Source: Kalmanozyma brasiliensis GHG001 (Eukaryota; Basidiomycota; Ustilaginomycetes; Ustilaginales). Taken from it: a DNA stretch of 64,000 bases. The DNA lies in the NCBI RefSeq assembly GCF_000497045.1, contig NW_015961962.1, positions 1-64,000 on the forward strand, read 5' to 3'. The notes under the pieces were generated by a model that saw only the letters and a program-made list of their open reading frames with translations, was not told the origin of the DNA and did no database searches. This document shows, one piece after another, positions 20,299 through 30,500 of this stretch. The translations under genes were made by a program, and so were the position numbers. Each line of letters opens with the position of its first letter. Position 1 is the stretch's first letter.

Positions 20299-21385
20299 AT
20301 GTCTTCCAAACCCTTTCCGGCGCCCATCAGCGGCACCCTCCAGCTGTACCGCCGCACGCCCATCGCCTTACCCTACTTTGACACGAACGCTTCTCTCCCC
20401 CATTCACTGGTCTTCGTCCCCGGCCTGAGGGACACAATGGGTACCCTGCCCTATCTACCTGCGCTTTCGCGCGTCGCTGGGGAGCACGGCTTCTCGCTCG
20501 TTCTCCCGCAGCTGTCGTCCAACATGGGCGGCTATGGGCAGTGCACGCTCGAAGGGGATGCGCAGGAGATGGCGAGCTGTGTCGCGCACCTGCGCCAGCA
20601 GGGGAAGAGTGGCAAGATGGTGCTGATGGGTCATTCGACGGGGTGTCAGGATGCCATTGCGTACCTGCTTGGCGCTGAGCGCGCACGCGGCGAGGCGACG
20701 CGTGTGGATGGGGCGATTCTGCAAGCGCCCGTATCCGATCGCGAATGGTACGAATCGCAGCGAGACGTCGTCTCTGCGGCTGAATGGGACAAGATGGAGG
20801 CCGAGCTCGAGCATGCCACGAATCTAGTTCGATCGGGTCAAGGGTCGAAGCTGCTACCGCGCCAAGAGGTTGTGTTGCCCACCCAGCCGGGCGATGCGGG
20901 CGAGGGCAACGCCGCTGCGATGCAAGATCCTGCGATGACAGCCTACCGCCTCTGGTCGCTACGCGCCAAGGGAGGCGACGACGACTTCTTCAGCCTCGAC
21001 CTCAGCGATGAGGACATCACAGCCAAGGACGAGGGCGCAAGGGGATTCGGAAGGGCCGTAGCAAATCTTCAAGCTGCAGCATTGACAGCAAAGATCCTCG
21101 CGCTCATCGGCGATCAGGAGTAAGTAACCGCCCCCATCCACAGCTACTTAGAAAGACCGATGGCTGATCAGATCTCTGCTTGCTTGCGCGACCAACAGCG
21201 ACTCCCTGCCCGAAGGCAATGCAGACCGGCTCCTGGAGCGCTGGACGCGCCTGCTCGGACCCACCGGCGGGTTCGAGGCCAAGATCCTCCAGGGCGCCAA
21301 CCACCAAGCTTCGAGCGACGAGGCGACCGCCGCGCTCGCCGAAGCCGTTTCGGCGTTCCTCGCGCCACTCGGCACACAATCCTGA
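20299..21385 (+). CDS. DUF1749 alpha/beta hydrolase (SidJ-like), one intron
   Basis: Exons 20299-21119 and 21199-21385 (79-nt intron, GTAAGT...CAACAG) sum to 1008 nt, 335 aa, ending FLAPLGTQS. Without splicing the frame stops at 21123 and loses the C-terminus. The fold is alpha/beta hydrolase of the DUF1749/UPF0613 family: VFVPGLRDTMGTLPY, nucleophile motif MGHSTGCQD (Ser near residue 114), and in exon 2 the SLPEGNADRLLERW and QGANHQA motifs, the latter with the probable catalytic His. Aspergillus SidJ, a fusarinine C esterase, belongs to this family, but other members lack known substrates, so siderophore hydrolysis is only a hypothesis. It is convergent with CPA1, stops 83 nt apart. Confidence 0.82.
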
Positions 21386-21468
21386 CTTGACCACTTTGCG
21401 AGAGACGGGCGACAATTCTATTTCATCCTGACAAAGCACAAGAGTGTTCGGACTGGTGCAGCGATCTC

Positions 21469-22893
21469 TCAAAGATGAGCAGGGCTCTGACCAACGATGC
21501 CAAACTCGCTGGCAGGGAACTTCGGCGCGCCCTCTTTGACCTTTGTCCCCTCGGGCAAACCCGTCCCTGCCTCGCTGCGACCCTGCTGACCCTTGATCCT
21601 CACCACCTCCTCGACAAAGTCCTCAAAGATGCCATTGGTATCCTCCGGCCCACCTGCGTGCTCGGGATGGAACTGAACACCCCACACCATAGCCCTTTGC
21701 TCGCTCAACTGCGTCCTAATGATGCCCTCGACACTCGAATCGTTCGCGTTGACGAACCAGGGCTGCCATCCCTCGGGCCACTTGTCCTCATCCGGCGTCA
21801 AGGCGTAACCGTGGTTCTGACTGGTAATGTAGACGCGACCGCGCTTGACAAAGTTGCCGGCGCTCTTGAGGGCGACGACGGGCTGGTTGTGACCTCGGTT
21901 GCCGAACTTCATGCGGTAGGCCTCGACGCCGGCGGCGATGCCGATGACCTGGTTGCCCATGCAGATGCCGAAGATGGGGCGGTCCCACTCGGCGATGGCG
22001 CGCTGGGCCATGTCGAGCGCCGGTTGGATCGAGTAGGGCGATCCGGGGCCGTTGGAGAGGAACAGACCGTCAAAACCGTTGCGCACAGCGTTGAAGTCGT
22101 AATCCCAAGGAAGGACGGTTACGGAAGCACCGCGGCGCAGGAGAGAGCGGAGAATGTTGGCCTTGCAGCCAAAGTCCATGAGCGCGACGTGGGCGCGGGC
22201 AGCCTTGGCGCCACCGACGGGATGCAGCACGTACGGCTCCTTGGTTGAGACCTTGGCGATGAGGTTCTCGGCCATGGGGTCGATGTACTGCCCCACGTCG
22301 GGCGACTTGTCGTGTCCATCACCGACGAGGATCGCGCCGAGCGTCGAGCCCTGGTCACGCAGAAGCGAGGTGATGGCGCGGGTGTCGACACCAAAGATGC
22401 CAGGTACGTTGTGTCGCGCACACCACGTGGCGAGCGATTCCTTCGCGAGGTAGTGCGAGAAGCGCTCGGCGAGGTTGGAGACAACCACACCGGCAGCCTG
22501 AACTTTGTTCGACTCGAGGAAGGCGCCAACGTCGACATCGGCAGGGTGTTCGATGGGGCTCTGACCGGAACCGTTGTCGGGCACACCGTAGTTGCCCATC
22601 AGGGGCTGGGTGAAGGTGAGGATCTGACCCTGGTACGAGGGGTCGGTGAGCGATTCGGTGTACGACGTGATCGACGTGGTGAAGACCGTCTCGCCAAAGA
22701 CGCTGCGAGGAGCACCAAAGGAGCGACCGGTGAACGAGTGGCCCGACTTGAGGTGGAGCGTGGCGGGCTTGGAGGCCGGGGCTTCGGTGTAGGTGATGGG
22801 ACCTTGGTTGGCAGCGTGCGTGGCGAGCGAGCGGACGGCGCCGACGCGGACAGCGCCACGCTGAAGCAGGATGTTGCGAATAGGAGCAAGCAT
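21469..22893 (-). CDS. CPA1: Carbamoyl-phosphate synthase, arginine-specific small subunit
   Basis: A 474-aa glutamine amidotransferase subunit that, with the large subunit, makes carbamoyl phosphate for arginine synthesis. Residues ~1-30 (RNILLQRGAVRVGAVRSLAT) are basic and hydrophobic, typical of a mitochondrial presequence. The small-chain domain at ~40-190 includes FTTSITSYTESLTDPSYQGQ and GVDTRAITSLLRDQGS; the class I amidotransferase domain covers ~225-430, with nucleophile Cys near 311 in GICMGNQ and the His-Glu pair in VQFHPEHAGG. The usual CxGHQ reads CMGNQ. The leader contains an attenuator peptide uORF (22942-23007), supporting arginine-dependent translational control as in other fungi. 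Start at the ATG at 22893. Confidence 0.93.
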   Translation of the reverse strand: MLAPIRNILLQRGAVRVGAVRSLATHAANQGPITYTEAPASKPATLHLKSGHSFTGRSFGAPRSVFGETVFTTSITSYTESLTDPSYQGQILTFTQPLMGNYGVPDNGSGQSPIEHPADVDVGAFLESNKVQAAGVVVSNLAERFSHYLAKESLATWCARHNVPGIFGVDTRAITSLLRDQGSTLGAILVGDGHDKSPDVGQYIDPMAENLIAKVSTKEPYVLHPVGGAKAARAHVALMDFGCKANILRSLLRRGASVTVLPWDYDFNAVRNGFDGLFLSNGPGSPYSIQPALDMAQRAIAEWDRPIFGICMGNQVIGIAAGVEAYRMKFGNRGHNQPVVALKSAGNFVKRGRVYITSQNHGYALTPDEDKWPEGWQPWFVNANDSSVEGIIRTQLSEQRAMVWGVQFHPEHAGGPEDTNGIFEDFVEEVVRIKGQQGRSEAGTGLPEGTKVKEGAPKFPASEFGIVGQSPAHL

Positions 22894-22941
22894 TGTTGTA
22901 GGATAAGACGTTAAAAGAAAAAGCGATTGCAGGCAGGCCTC

Positions 22942-23007
22942 TCAGTTGTGAGAGGACTTGTAGACGGAATCACTGATGTAGTCGTCTCGGGTCTGCTGAA
23001 CGAACAT
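22942..23007 (-). promoter_or_regulatory. Arginine attenuator peptide (AAP) uORF of CPA1
   Basis: A 21-codon ORF (ATG at 23007, TGA at 22942-22944) ends 48 nt upstream of the CPA1 start. The peptide begins MFVQQTRDD, continues YISDSV, and ends YKSSHN. The block DDYISD-xxx-K-x-SSH lines up with the AAP of yeast CPA1 and Neurospora arg-2, including the Asp before Tyr that is essential there. The conserved Trp three residues after the second Asp is Tyr here. In characterised fungi the nascent AAP stalls the ribosome at its stop codon when arginine is high, lowering CPA1 translation and triggering mRNA decay. Position, length and motif agree; function in this organism is inferred. Confidence 0.88.
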
Positions 23008-23521
23008 GCGCTATACAGCCCTGTGAAGGGGCGGGAGGATGTGTTTGGGTTGGTGGATACGATGGAGGCAAAGATGATATGCCTTGAAGATGTGCGAGGT
23101 AAGCTACGAGAGAAGCTAGGTGCTTGACAAGAGAGTGGGACGATGATGATGAGGAGAGGAGAGAAAGGTGATTCGAGCGCTTTCAAAAGATAAGGAAATT
23201 GCTCGACTCGACGTGTGCCAACTACGCTGCGCTGTGCTGCTGTCTTTTTGGCTTTGCTCGTCGCGAGGTCGAGTCAACTCTTTCTCATCTGAGCGAAAGC
23301 ACGGACGCCTGCAAGAAGAAAATTTCCTCGTCGAATCAGATTTTGACTTTTGGGCGTTTGAGCCTAAGAAGGCCGAAGCACGATGAAATCACTCAGTCAT
23401 CCAAGCAGCGGTGTAACAAGGCTCCATCGAAAAATCCGACGCCTGTCCGTGCGAGACGTCTGAACCACTTCCAGCAAGGGTCCTCGCTCTCCTCGTTCTT
23501 TCTTCAACACCAACAGTCACT

Positions 23522-23545
23522 ATGGCCTACACCGCACACCGCTGA
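23522..23545 (+). promoter_or_regulatory. Minimal uORF immediately upstream of CASP start
   Basis: ATG at 23522 opens a 7-codon frame (MAYTAHR) whose TGA ends 3 nt before the ATG at 23549. If the transcript starts upstream, ribosomes would have to leak past or reinitiate at once. Transcript start unknown, so this is only a candidate. Confidence 0.35.
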
Positions 23546-23548
23546 ACC

Positions 23549-25636
23549 ATGGCCGCAGCACCGCCACCATCCGCGGCGCCATACACCATCTCCAGCGATG
23601 GCGCCGGCGCCGGCCCCTCTCGACCCCCCATCGACTTCTCCGCGGCTCTCACCACCTGGCGCACCCTCAACCTCCCTTCCCTCCAAGCGACACTCAACAC
23701 CGTCGCGCCCACTCTTCTCTCATCCCAAAAGTCCGCCGTAGCATCGCGCAAGCTGCTCGCTGACCAGACTCGCGAGTTCAAGAAGCAGCCCGATGCCGGA
23801 AAGCTCGAATCCTTCAAGCCGCTACTCAAGTCGTACCAGGCGGAGATCGACGTGCTCACCAAGCGAAGCAAGGTCGCTGAGAACGCATTCCTTCAGCTCC
23901 AGGGCGCGATCGGCGAGGCACCGGATCCGTACCCACTGCTCGAGATTGTACTCGAGCAGGCGGCGAGTCTGAACGACCTCGAGACGTTGCGGAAGGAGAA
24001 TGCGCGGTTGAAGGAGGACCTGACGAAAACCTCAAGTGAGGCGGAAGCGAGCAAGGCAAGGGAGAGCGAGAACGCCACGCTGCAGCAAAAACTCGTGTCT
24101 CTAGAGCAAGATTTCGACTCGAGGTTGCAACAGCGTAGCTCAGCGTTGGAGTCGGAGCTATCCGCCAAATGGGACGAGAGGATACGCAATCTCAAATCGC
24201 GCGAGGCCGATCTGACAAAGTCGCTCCATGTGGCGCAGGAGCAGTTGCAGCTGCTCAAGTCCAGAGACGAGAGCGCCACGGCGAGGCTGCTCGAGAAGGG
24301 GCCGGGTGAGGATGCGAGCAGCGGCAATGGCAACTTTGCCGAAGTCGAGATGCTTTCTCGGGATCTAGAGCGCGCACAGGCGAGGGTGGAGAACGTCGAA
24401 CGCCGCAACGAGCAGCTGCGCGTCGAGATCGAAGGCGTCAAGAGCGGCCGCCAGGAGTCCGAGAGCCTGCGCAAGCTCGAGATCGAGGCGAGCGAGAAGG
24501 ACCGCAAGCTCGCGCAGATGCAGTCCATGCTCGAGCACCAGAAGAAGCAGAGCGAGGAGTTGGCGAAGCAGATCACGACAGCGAGGGAGGACAAGTCCAA
24601 GGCACACGCCGAGAAGCAGGCCGAGCTCGATGCGCTTCGGCTCAAGCTGCAGCAGCGCGGGGACTACGACGAGATCAAGCGCGAGCTGGACATTGTCAAG
24701 GCGGTGCATTTCAACGTGGAGGATGAGGAGGAGGGGGATGCGATCAATGGGGATGGCGATCAGAGCTTTGTCCGGCGAGCAGCGGATAGTCTGGAAGGCC
24801 GGCTACTGGAGAAGAACAAGCGGCTCGAGGACCGACTCGCTACCATGCGTGTCGCCAACGCCGAGCTGTCCACCTCGCTCACGCAGCTCAACGCCGACCT
24901 AGCACAACTCCGGCAAGACCACTCGCACCTCAAATCGCTCAACGAGAAGCTCGAAGTGGACCTTGCCTCTGTCGGACGCGATCGTCGACCAACCAAAGGC
25001 GTCGCAGCTATGAGCGCCGAGGAAGCCCTCCGAGAGATGGAGTCTCTCGAGGCGCAAGCTTCGCAACCACGCACCATCACACCGTCCGCCGCACCTCGCG
25101 CCTCCCCCTCGACCCCCTCGGCGGACAGCAACGAAGGCATCCTCCCCATCGTCACCTCGCAACGCGACCGCTTCCGCGCACGCAACGCCGAACTCGAGGA
25201 AGAACTTCGTCGTCAATCCTCGACGATCTCCGAGTTGCGCGGGGAGATCAAGACGCTGCAAACGGACAACCTGGGGTTGTACGAGAAGGTGCGGTACTTG
25301 CAGTCGTACGGTCCTACCACTTCTCGGGAGGCAGTGATTCCCATGGGCGTGGCGGCGCGATCCGTCGGGGAGGGTGATAAGTACCGTGCGCGGTACGAGG
25401 AGGCTATGAACCCGTTCGCTGCGTTCAGAGGCCAGGAACGCAGTCGTGCACTGTCGCAGCTGAACCCGTTGGAGAAGGCATTGCACGTGCTGACACGCGT
25501 CGTCATGAGTCATCGACGCATGCGGGTGTTCTTCATGGCTTATGCGATCGCGCTGCATCTGCTCGTGTTCGGCATGCTGTTGGAGGTGAGCTCGACGAGC
25601 TCGGCCGACACTTGTGCGTTGCCGAAGTCGAAATGA
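23549..25636 (+). CDS. COY1: Golgin CASP/Coy1, Golgi coiled-coil tail-anchored protein
   Basis: A 695-aa protein starting at the ATG at 23549. The N-terminal part matches CASP/CUX1-type proteins: ADQTREFKKQPDAGKLESF, then PLLKSYQAEIDVLTKRSK and AENAFLQL, then DPYPLLE. Residues ~125-600 are almost continuous coiled coil. The C-terminal CASP domain carries YLQSYG, NPFAAFRGQERSRALSQLNP and LEKALHVLTRVVMSHR. A single membrane anchor follows at ~655-675 (RVFFMAYAIALHLLVFGML), with a short lumenal tail. Yeast Coy1 acts in intra-Golgi tethering with the COG complex; the same role is inferred. It is convergent with the homeodomain gene. Confidence 0.9.
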   Translation: MAAAPPPSAAPYTISSDGAGAGPSRPPIDFSAALTTWRTLNLPSLQATLNTVAPTLLSSQKSAVASRKLLADQTREFKKQPDAGKLESFKPLLKSYQAEIDVLTKRSKVAENAFLQLQGAIGEAPDPYPLLEIVLEQAASLNDLETLRKENARLKEDLTKTSSEAEASKARESENATLQQKLVSLEQDFDSRLQQRSSALESELSAKWDERIRNLKSREADLTKSLHVAQEQLQLLKSRDESATARLLEKGPGEDASSGNGNFAEVEMLSRDLERAQARVENVERRNEQLRVEIEGVKSGRQESESLRKLEIEASEKDRKLAQMQSMLEHQKKQSEELAKQITTAREDKSKAHAEKQAELDALRLKLQQRGDYDEIKRELDIVKAVHFNVEDEEEGDAINGDGDQSFVRRAADSLEGRLLEKNKRLEDRLATMRVANAELSTSLTQLNADLAQLRQDHSHLKSLNEKLEVDLASVGRDRRPTKGVAAMSAEEALREMESLEAQASQPRTITPSAAPRASPSTPSADSNEGILPIVTSQRDRFRARNAELEEELRRQSSTISELRGEIKTLQTDNLGLYEKVRYLQSYGPTTSREAVIPMGVAARSVGEGDKYRARYEEAMNPFAAFRGQERSRALSQLNPLEKALHVLTRVVMSHRRMRVFFMAYAIALHLLVFGMLLEVSSTSSADTCALPKSK

Positions 25637-25963
25637 AGTGGTGGTTCGAAGCGACGAATTGGACGTTTGTAAGTAAGGGTGGGTGGGTGTGTGGTGAGCA
25701 ATGAGCGCCATCGTTGTGCACCGGCTCAAGTTCGGCCTGATCCTCAAAGGTCGTGTCCGTCGGGTGAAAGAAAATGTGCGCTTCACAGTCGAAAATCGGC
25801 CTTGTCGCCATGGATCTCTTGCGTAGACTATTCGTCCTACGCCGGCTCAGACGTGTGCATCTTTAAAATGTGTATGGTGCACGATATGGTACGGTGCCTA
25901 CTTCGAGCTCAGCTCAGACGTGTGCGTTGCTCAAAAGAGTGTTTAGCGTGGCTAGTGATACAT
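25637..25963. other. Convergent 3' intergenic region with a 14-bp direct repeat
   Basis: A 327-nt spacer between the CASP and homeodomain gene stops. It contains two exact copies of GCTCAGACGTGTGC at 25845-25858 and 25912-25925. No coding potential. Confidence 0.5.
25845..25925 (+). repeat. 14-bp direct repeat pair
   Basis: GCTCAGACGTGTGC occurs at 25845-25858 and again at 25912-25925, start-to-start 67 bp, in the 3' intergenic region. No inverted ends or flanking duplications mark a mobile element. Confidence 0.6.
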
Positions 25964-27586
25964 CTATGAGGAGGATCGATATCGTTCGTCGAAACCGCGC
26001 GGATCACGTTGGTATGCTGCACGATTTCGATCGGGCATGCCAGCGCTGAGGGTGCTTTCCTCGAGCGCGCTGGTGCGGTCCGCATACTCCGCGTAAGCCG
26101 GGTTGGTGACCGAGGCGCCTGCCATGGCTCTTCTTTCGCGCAGCGTCGCGGATCCAGAGCCGGCGAGGGAGGGGAGGGTGACATTCGAGGACCCCGAGGC
26201 GTAGCTCTCCTGCCTGCTTACTGCATCGTTCGGAATACGCAGTGGGGGCAGGTCCATCGATCGACCCGTCCCCCGTGCTTCCTCGTATCTCTCCTGACCT
26301 CTCTGCCTCTCCTCCCCTTGCCCTTGCGCAGGACGCTTCTTCTCCACAGCCTTCGCTTTAGCCCTTCGGTTCTGGAACCAGATCTGCACCGCGCGCACAG
26401 GCATATCCAGCTGCGCACTGATCTGCTTGCGCAGCGCCGCGTTGGGCTTGGGAATCTCGCGAAAGGTCGACTCGAGCACGCGGAACTGCGTCTTGGTGGT
26501 GCGTCGGCGGTGTTTGATCTCGAACGGGTTGAGCGGATAGAAACCGCGCGAGTCGGCGCCCATCGCGGGCGGAAGGTAGGACACGTACTGCGAGTGCTGC
26601 GTAGGGAAACCCGAGGAGGAAGATGGGTAGGCGTCATATCCTGGAACCGACGAGGAGGCGGAGGAAGGGCTGTACATGAAGCCGGGCGAGGGGAGCGGGT
26701 TCGAGACCGGGTAGGGGAGGCCGCTGCTCGTGGGAGCGTAGTGTTGCGTCGACATGCCCGAGTTGATCGACAGCGCGGTGGGAGGACGGTAGTGGTGGTG
26801 TGACTCCGAAGCGGTGCCCAGGTAGCTGTGCGAGTTGGCACTGCCGCTCACGTAAGAGGAGGACGACGGGTGGGCTCCCGTCGGCGACATGGCGGGCAGC
26901 GATGCCGCACTCGAAGCGAACCGGCTGTGCATCATTTCTGGCATGGCTGAGGAGGATGCCATCATGCCGGGCTCGCCATCGCTCACCGCGCCTTGCTCCC
27001 AGTACGACATCAATGACCCCGACGAGGACGACGAGAGCGGCGCGGAAGAAACTCCAGCGTTGTTGCTGGTCGGCGTGATATGAAGCTGCACCGATGGCGG
27101 TGCATTCGAAGTCGATGACCAGGCGGAGGTATTGATGCTGCGAGGCACGCTCAAGCCCTGGTTGGCGCCACGTTGCAATTGCTGTTGACCGTCCACGTAT
27201 GCCTGTTGCTGCGCTTGCGGGTGAAGATGGTGGCTAGCGTGAAAAGCTTGTGGTGCCTGCAGCGATGGTGCTTGCTGCGATGGCGGCAGGTAGTGGTGAC
27301 TCGACGGGTAGGCCGGTGCCCTCGGCTGGTGTTGTACTTGATACATGGACGGCGACGATGGAACTGCTCCAGCTGCTGGAGGGTGTAGCGTAGTGGGTGC
27401 GGATAGCTGCGGATGGTATGTCTGCGACTGCGATAGTGTTCTAGAATGCTGCTGCTGAAAAGATTGCTGATGTTGTCTGGTGGGATCGGAAACGTCGGCG
27501 GCGTGTGGGTCCTTGTCGCTGCTATTGCTGAGCTGAATGAAGCTGGCTTGAGATGGTGGACTGCGCTCCGTAAAGCCCGTGTTCAT
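25964..27586 (-). CDS. Homeodomain transcription factor
   Basis: A 540-aa protein starting at MNTGFTERSP (ATG at 27586); the frame runs on upstream only from a TTG. The homeodomain lies at about residues 353-417: it opens with HRRRTTKTQFRVLESTF and ends in recognition helix VQIWFQNRRAKAKAVEKK. There is no three-residue loop extension, so it is a typical, not a TALE, homeodomain, and it is not recognisably one of the bE/bW mating-type proteins. The N-terminal 350 residues are Gln/Ser/Pro/His-rich and disordered. A basic stretch (KKRPAQGQGEERQRGQER) follows the homeodomain. Target genes unknown. A 3.7-kb gene-free region lies upstream, suggesting a complex promoter or long leader. Confidence 0.88.
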   Translation of the reverse strand: MNTGFTERSPPSQASFIQLSNSSDKDPHAADVSDPTRQHQQSFQQQHSRTLSQSQTYHPQLSAPTTLHPPAAGAVPSSPSMYQVQHQPRAPAYPSSHHYLPPSQQAPSLQAPQAFHASHHLHPQAQQQAYVDGQQQLQRGANQGLSVPRSINTSAWSSTSNAPPSVQLHITPTSNNAGVSSAPLSSSSSGSLMSYWEQGAVSDGEPGMMASSSAMPEMMHSRFASSAASLPAMSPTGAHPSSSSYVSGSANSHSYLGTASESHHHYRPPTALSINSGMSTQHYAPTSSGLPYPVSNPLPSPGFMYSPSSASSSVPGYDAYPSSSSGFPTQHSQYVSYLPPAMGADSRGFYPLNPFEIKHRRRTTKTQFRVLESTFREIPKPNAALRKQISAQLDMPVRAVQIWFQNRRAKAKAVEKKRPAQGQGEERQRGQERYEEARGTGRSMDLPPLRIPNDAVSRQESYASGSSNVTLPSLAGSGSATLRERRAMAGASVTNPAYAEYADRTSALEESTLSAGMPDRNRAAYQRDPRGFDERYRSSS

Positions 27587-30500
27587 CGTCTGGATGGTAG
27601 TAGCTCCGGAAGAAAGAGCATGTGCGATGCTGATCAGACGAGCAAGAGACGGCGGAGGGAATTGGTGAAGAAAGGAGGGCGGCAAGGATGTGACTTTGCA
27701 GAGGCAAGGAGTGAGGACGTGACGTGGACCGTGATGGGGCTCAGCTCAAGGCAACCCCCGGAAGAAGATGGACTGTTCGCGTGCAGGTGGCTGTTGTGGT
27801 TTGCTGGTCCTAAGGAACCCGGAAAGGTTCGCTCTTGAGCTCGAAGGATGGGAGTTAGACGCGGCGTTCGAGCACAATACGGGGGCGGCGCACAATTCAC
27901 TCGTTGGACAGGCGAGCTGGCACCGACGGATTTCGCTTTGAGACCGAGATTGAGCAGCAGCAGGGGCACCTTTGGTTGAGATGTTGGTGCAGTCGAATGT
28001 TGTACGGTCGCAGAGGATGATCTCGAAAGAGGTTGCCCGAGGAGAAGGCAGCCGGGAGGCGAGGAGGCGAGGGGGCAGGGCGATTCGATGCAGAGAGCCG
28101 AGCGGGGATGGATGCGGACGGGGAGTTATATTGGTTCAAAGCAGATGAGGAACCGGAAGGAAGGGCTCAGCCACAACGCAGGAAGTGGCGTTCAAGCGAC
28201 AATGAAGCGGAGACTCGGAAGAGGGCAATCGGATCGAGCAAGGAGCGACGGAAAAGCAGGGACAATGGGGAAAGAGACCGAAGGGGGGTTTAGATGAGAA
28301 CCGGGTCAAGAGGTTGCGCAGAAAAGATCGTCGGGCCCCTTCTCAGGAAGCAACCAGGGCGTCCGTCGGGACTGAAATCTGGGACGGGATGCTGTGCCTC
28401 GGTTCAAAACGGCGTGGGGGGAGAGAGGGTGCTTGATGACGCCGCATGAAGAGACACGAGGCTGACAGCAGCTGAGACTGCATCCGAAGAGGTGGATGCC
28501 ACGTTAGCAAAATGCCTACAGTAGTACAAACAAAGAGCAGAAGCGAAACGAGCGGAAGCGAGACACGACTTTTGCAACTGGTGCCGCTGCTGTCGCTGCT
28601 CCCTATGCAGCGAGAGAAGGAGCATGCTGCCAGTTGCGGACTATCAAAAGAGCCAGCGTTTCGGGAAGCCAAGCCCGGCTCAAGTAGCAGCTGTGCAGAA
28701 TAGCGATTAGGTGCTGTCAAGCTCGTCGCTACACAGGCTTGACGCGCAAGAGGGACGGGTCGAGGCGTGGCGTTGGTTGCGAGATCCGAAGTGGTGTGCT
28801 GCATCAATGCGTGAGAAGGCCAAGCGGAGCTCCAACTGACATGTGGGAGGGGCTCGCATGCTTCGAGGCGAGATACAAGATCAGGCCAAGTCGTGATGGA
28901 AACAGCGGGACTCGGGCATGACTAGACGAGCGGAGCAAGAGAGAGGTATCATGAGATGTTTCACAGCGAATGGACCCGGGAGATCAGCCGACCGGTTCGA
29001 TGATCTCGGTTGCGGGGAGCAAAGCGGTCTAAAGCCAATTTAATTGGCAGAATGCATCCTAAGATTGTCTAAGAAAGAGCTTGTATCAAACAAGCATTGG
29101 AAGAGGCACGCTAGAAGATCTGGCGATATCTGGCCGAGTTTCCTCCGGCAGGGATCCGGGGTCTGAACGAGCTTGTCAGTGTTGGCTATTGTTGTCATGG
29201 TTTTTATCGACCAGCCAGGTGGAAGCGAGGGGGAGGCGGGCGCGGATATGGATACAATAGCGTCGATGATGGGGCCGGCATGGCATCCATTGTGCTGAGT
29301 GGATTGACCGAGACTCCGCCTTTGCGATCTGCCTCGTGGCGATTGCTCTGCGGCTGATGGATGGAATCAGCGAGTGCAGACCGAGAGACGGCGAGAAGCA
29401 AGAGACGCAGTGCCAGGTGATTCTGCGCTTTCAGTGGTTTGGCTTGGGGACTCGGTCGGAGTTTGCCCAGCACAGCGCAACAGCGGGAAGCGGTGCTGGA
29501 GGAGCAGCAGCAGCAGCAGCAGCGTCGTCTACGAGAGTCGGCGATGCACCCCTCTACCGTCTGAGATTGCATTCGGGGATCAAGGAGAGCGGAACAATGG
29601 GACAGCGACGACACATGTTCTCGACTCCGCTCTGCGTCACGAGCAGTCGAAATGCATAAGAAAATCGAACTTTATCCGAGCTGCAAAAAAGGGCGGCACC
29701 AGAGCAGAGAAAGTCGAAAAAGAGGCGTGACAGATTTGCTATCAAACAGTGCCGATGCAGGTGCTGTTCCCGCTTTCTGGCTTGAGAAAAGAAATGAAAA
29801 GCTTATCCGCTCGGCTCGAGTCGAGCTCGTCTCGGTTGTTGGTGGTCGTATCCCCCACAATGATCATCAAAGCAGACGCAGGCGAATCATGTCTGGCGAT
29901 GCCGCGAGTGTTTAGGCTCAGAGCGATCACCAAACAAGCAGCAGCCGATGGCGCACTCTCGGGTCGAAAGCTGGGCTGATCAATTCAAGTGAATGTGCCG
30001 CGCAATCGAGGAAACTGGCACGGGAAGGCATACCGGCGCCAGCTTGAAACTCAGAAGATCGACCGTGGATTTCAAGTGCAGCGCTGTCAGTGCAGCCATG
30101 TGTCGCTGCTTCAAGTTCGACCCTCGATACCAGAGACCTGTTCGCGTGCCCTGAGGCCACCGTCATCCATGGATTGAGACAGCGACGAGATTCAGGAACG
30201 CGTTGTGTGGACAACTTAAAGTGGTGCTCGATCCCTGACTCCTTAATACTCAAAAGCCTGTCTTGCACTGCCGCCGTCAACACCAACTACAGTAGATCGT
30301 CATACATGTTCCAGACATTCGAGCCTGTGATAACAATATGGAACCGCAAGTTCGATGCGAAGCTCGCTTAGCAAGCCGAGATGCTTGTGTCAAGTGCAAA
30401 CAAAAAGAAATCTCATCTCGTATCCATCCAATGGTCCAAATGGTCCACTGTACTACCTTGTTTTAGACTTCTACCATATCATCCCAACGTCGCTTCTTGA

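Larger units (their letters stand above)
22894..23548. promoter_or_regulatory. Divergent promoter between CPA1 and CASP
   Basis: A 655-nt spacer holding the CPA1 leader with its uORF on the minus strand and the promoter/leader of the CASP gene on the plus strand. It also contains a minimal 7-codon ORF just before the CASP start. No other gene is supported. Confidence 0.5.

Noticed and set aside
25964..27586. Homeodomain gene as a mating-type bE/bW gene
   Set aside because: Typical homeodomain with no divergent partner homeodomain gene beside it; the arrangement of the b locus is absent.
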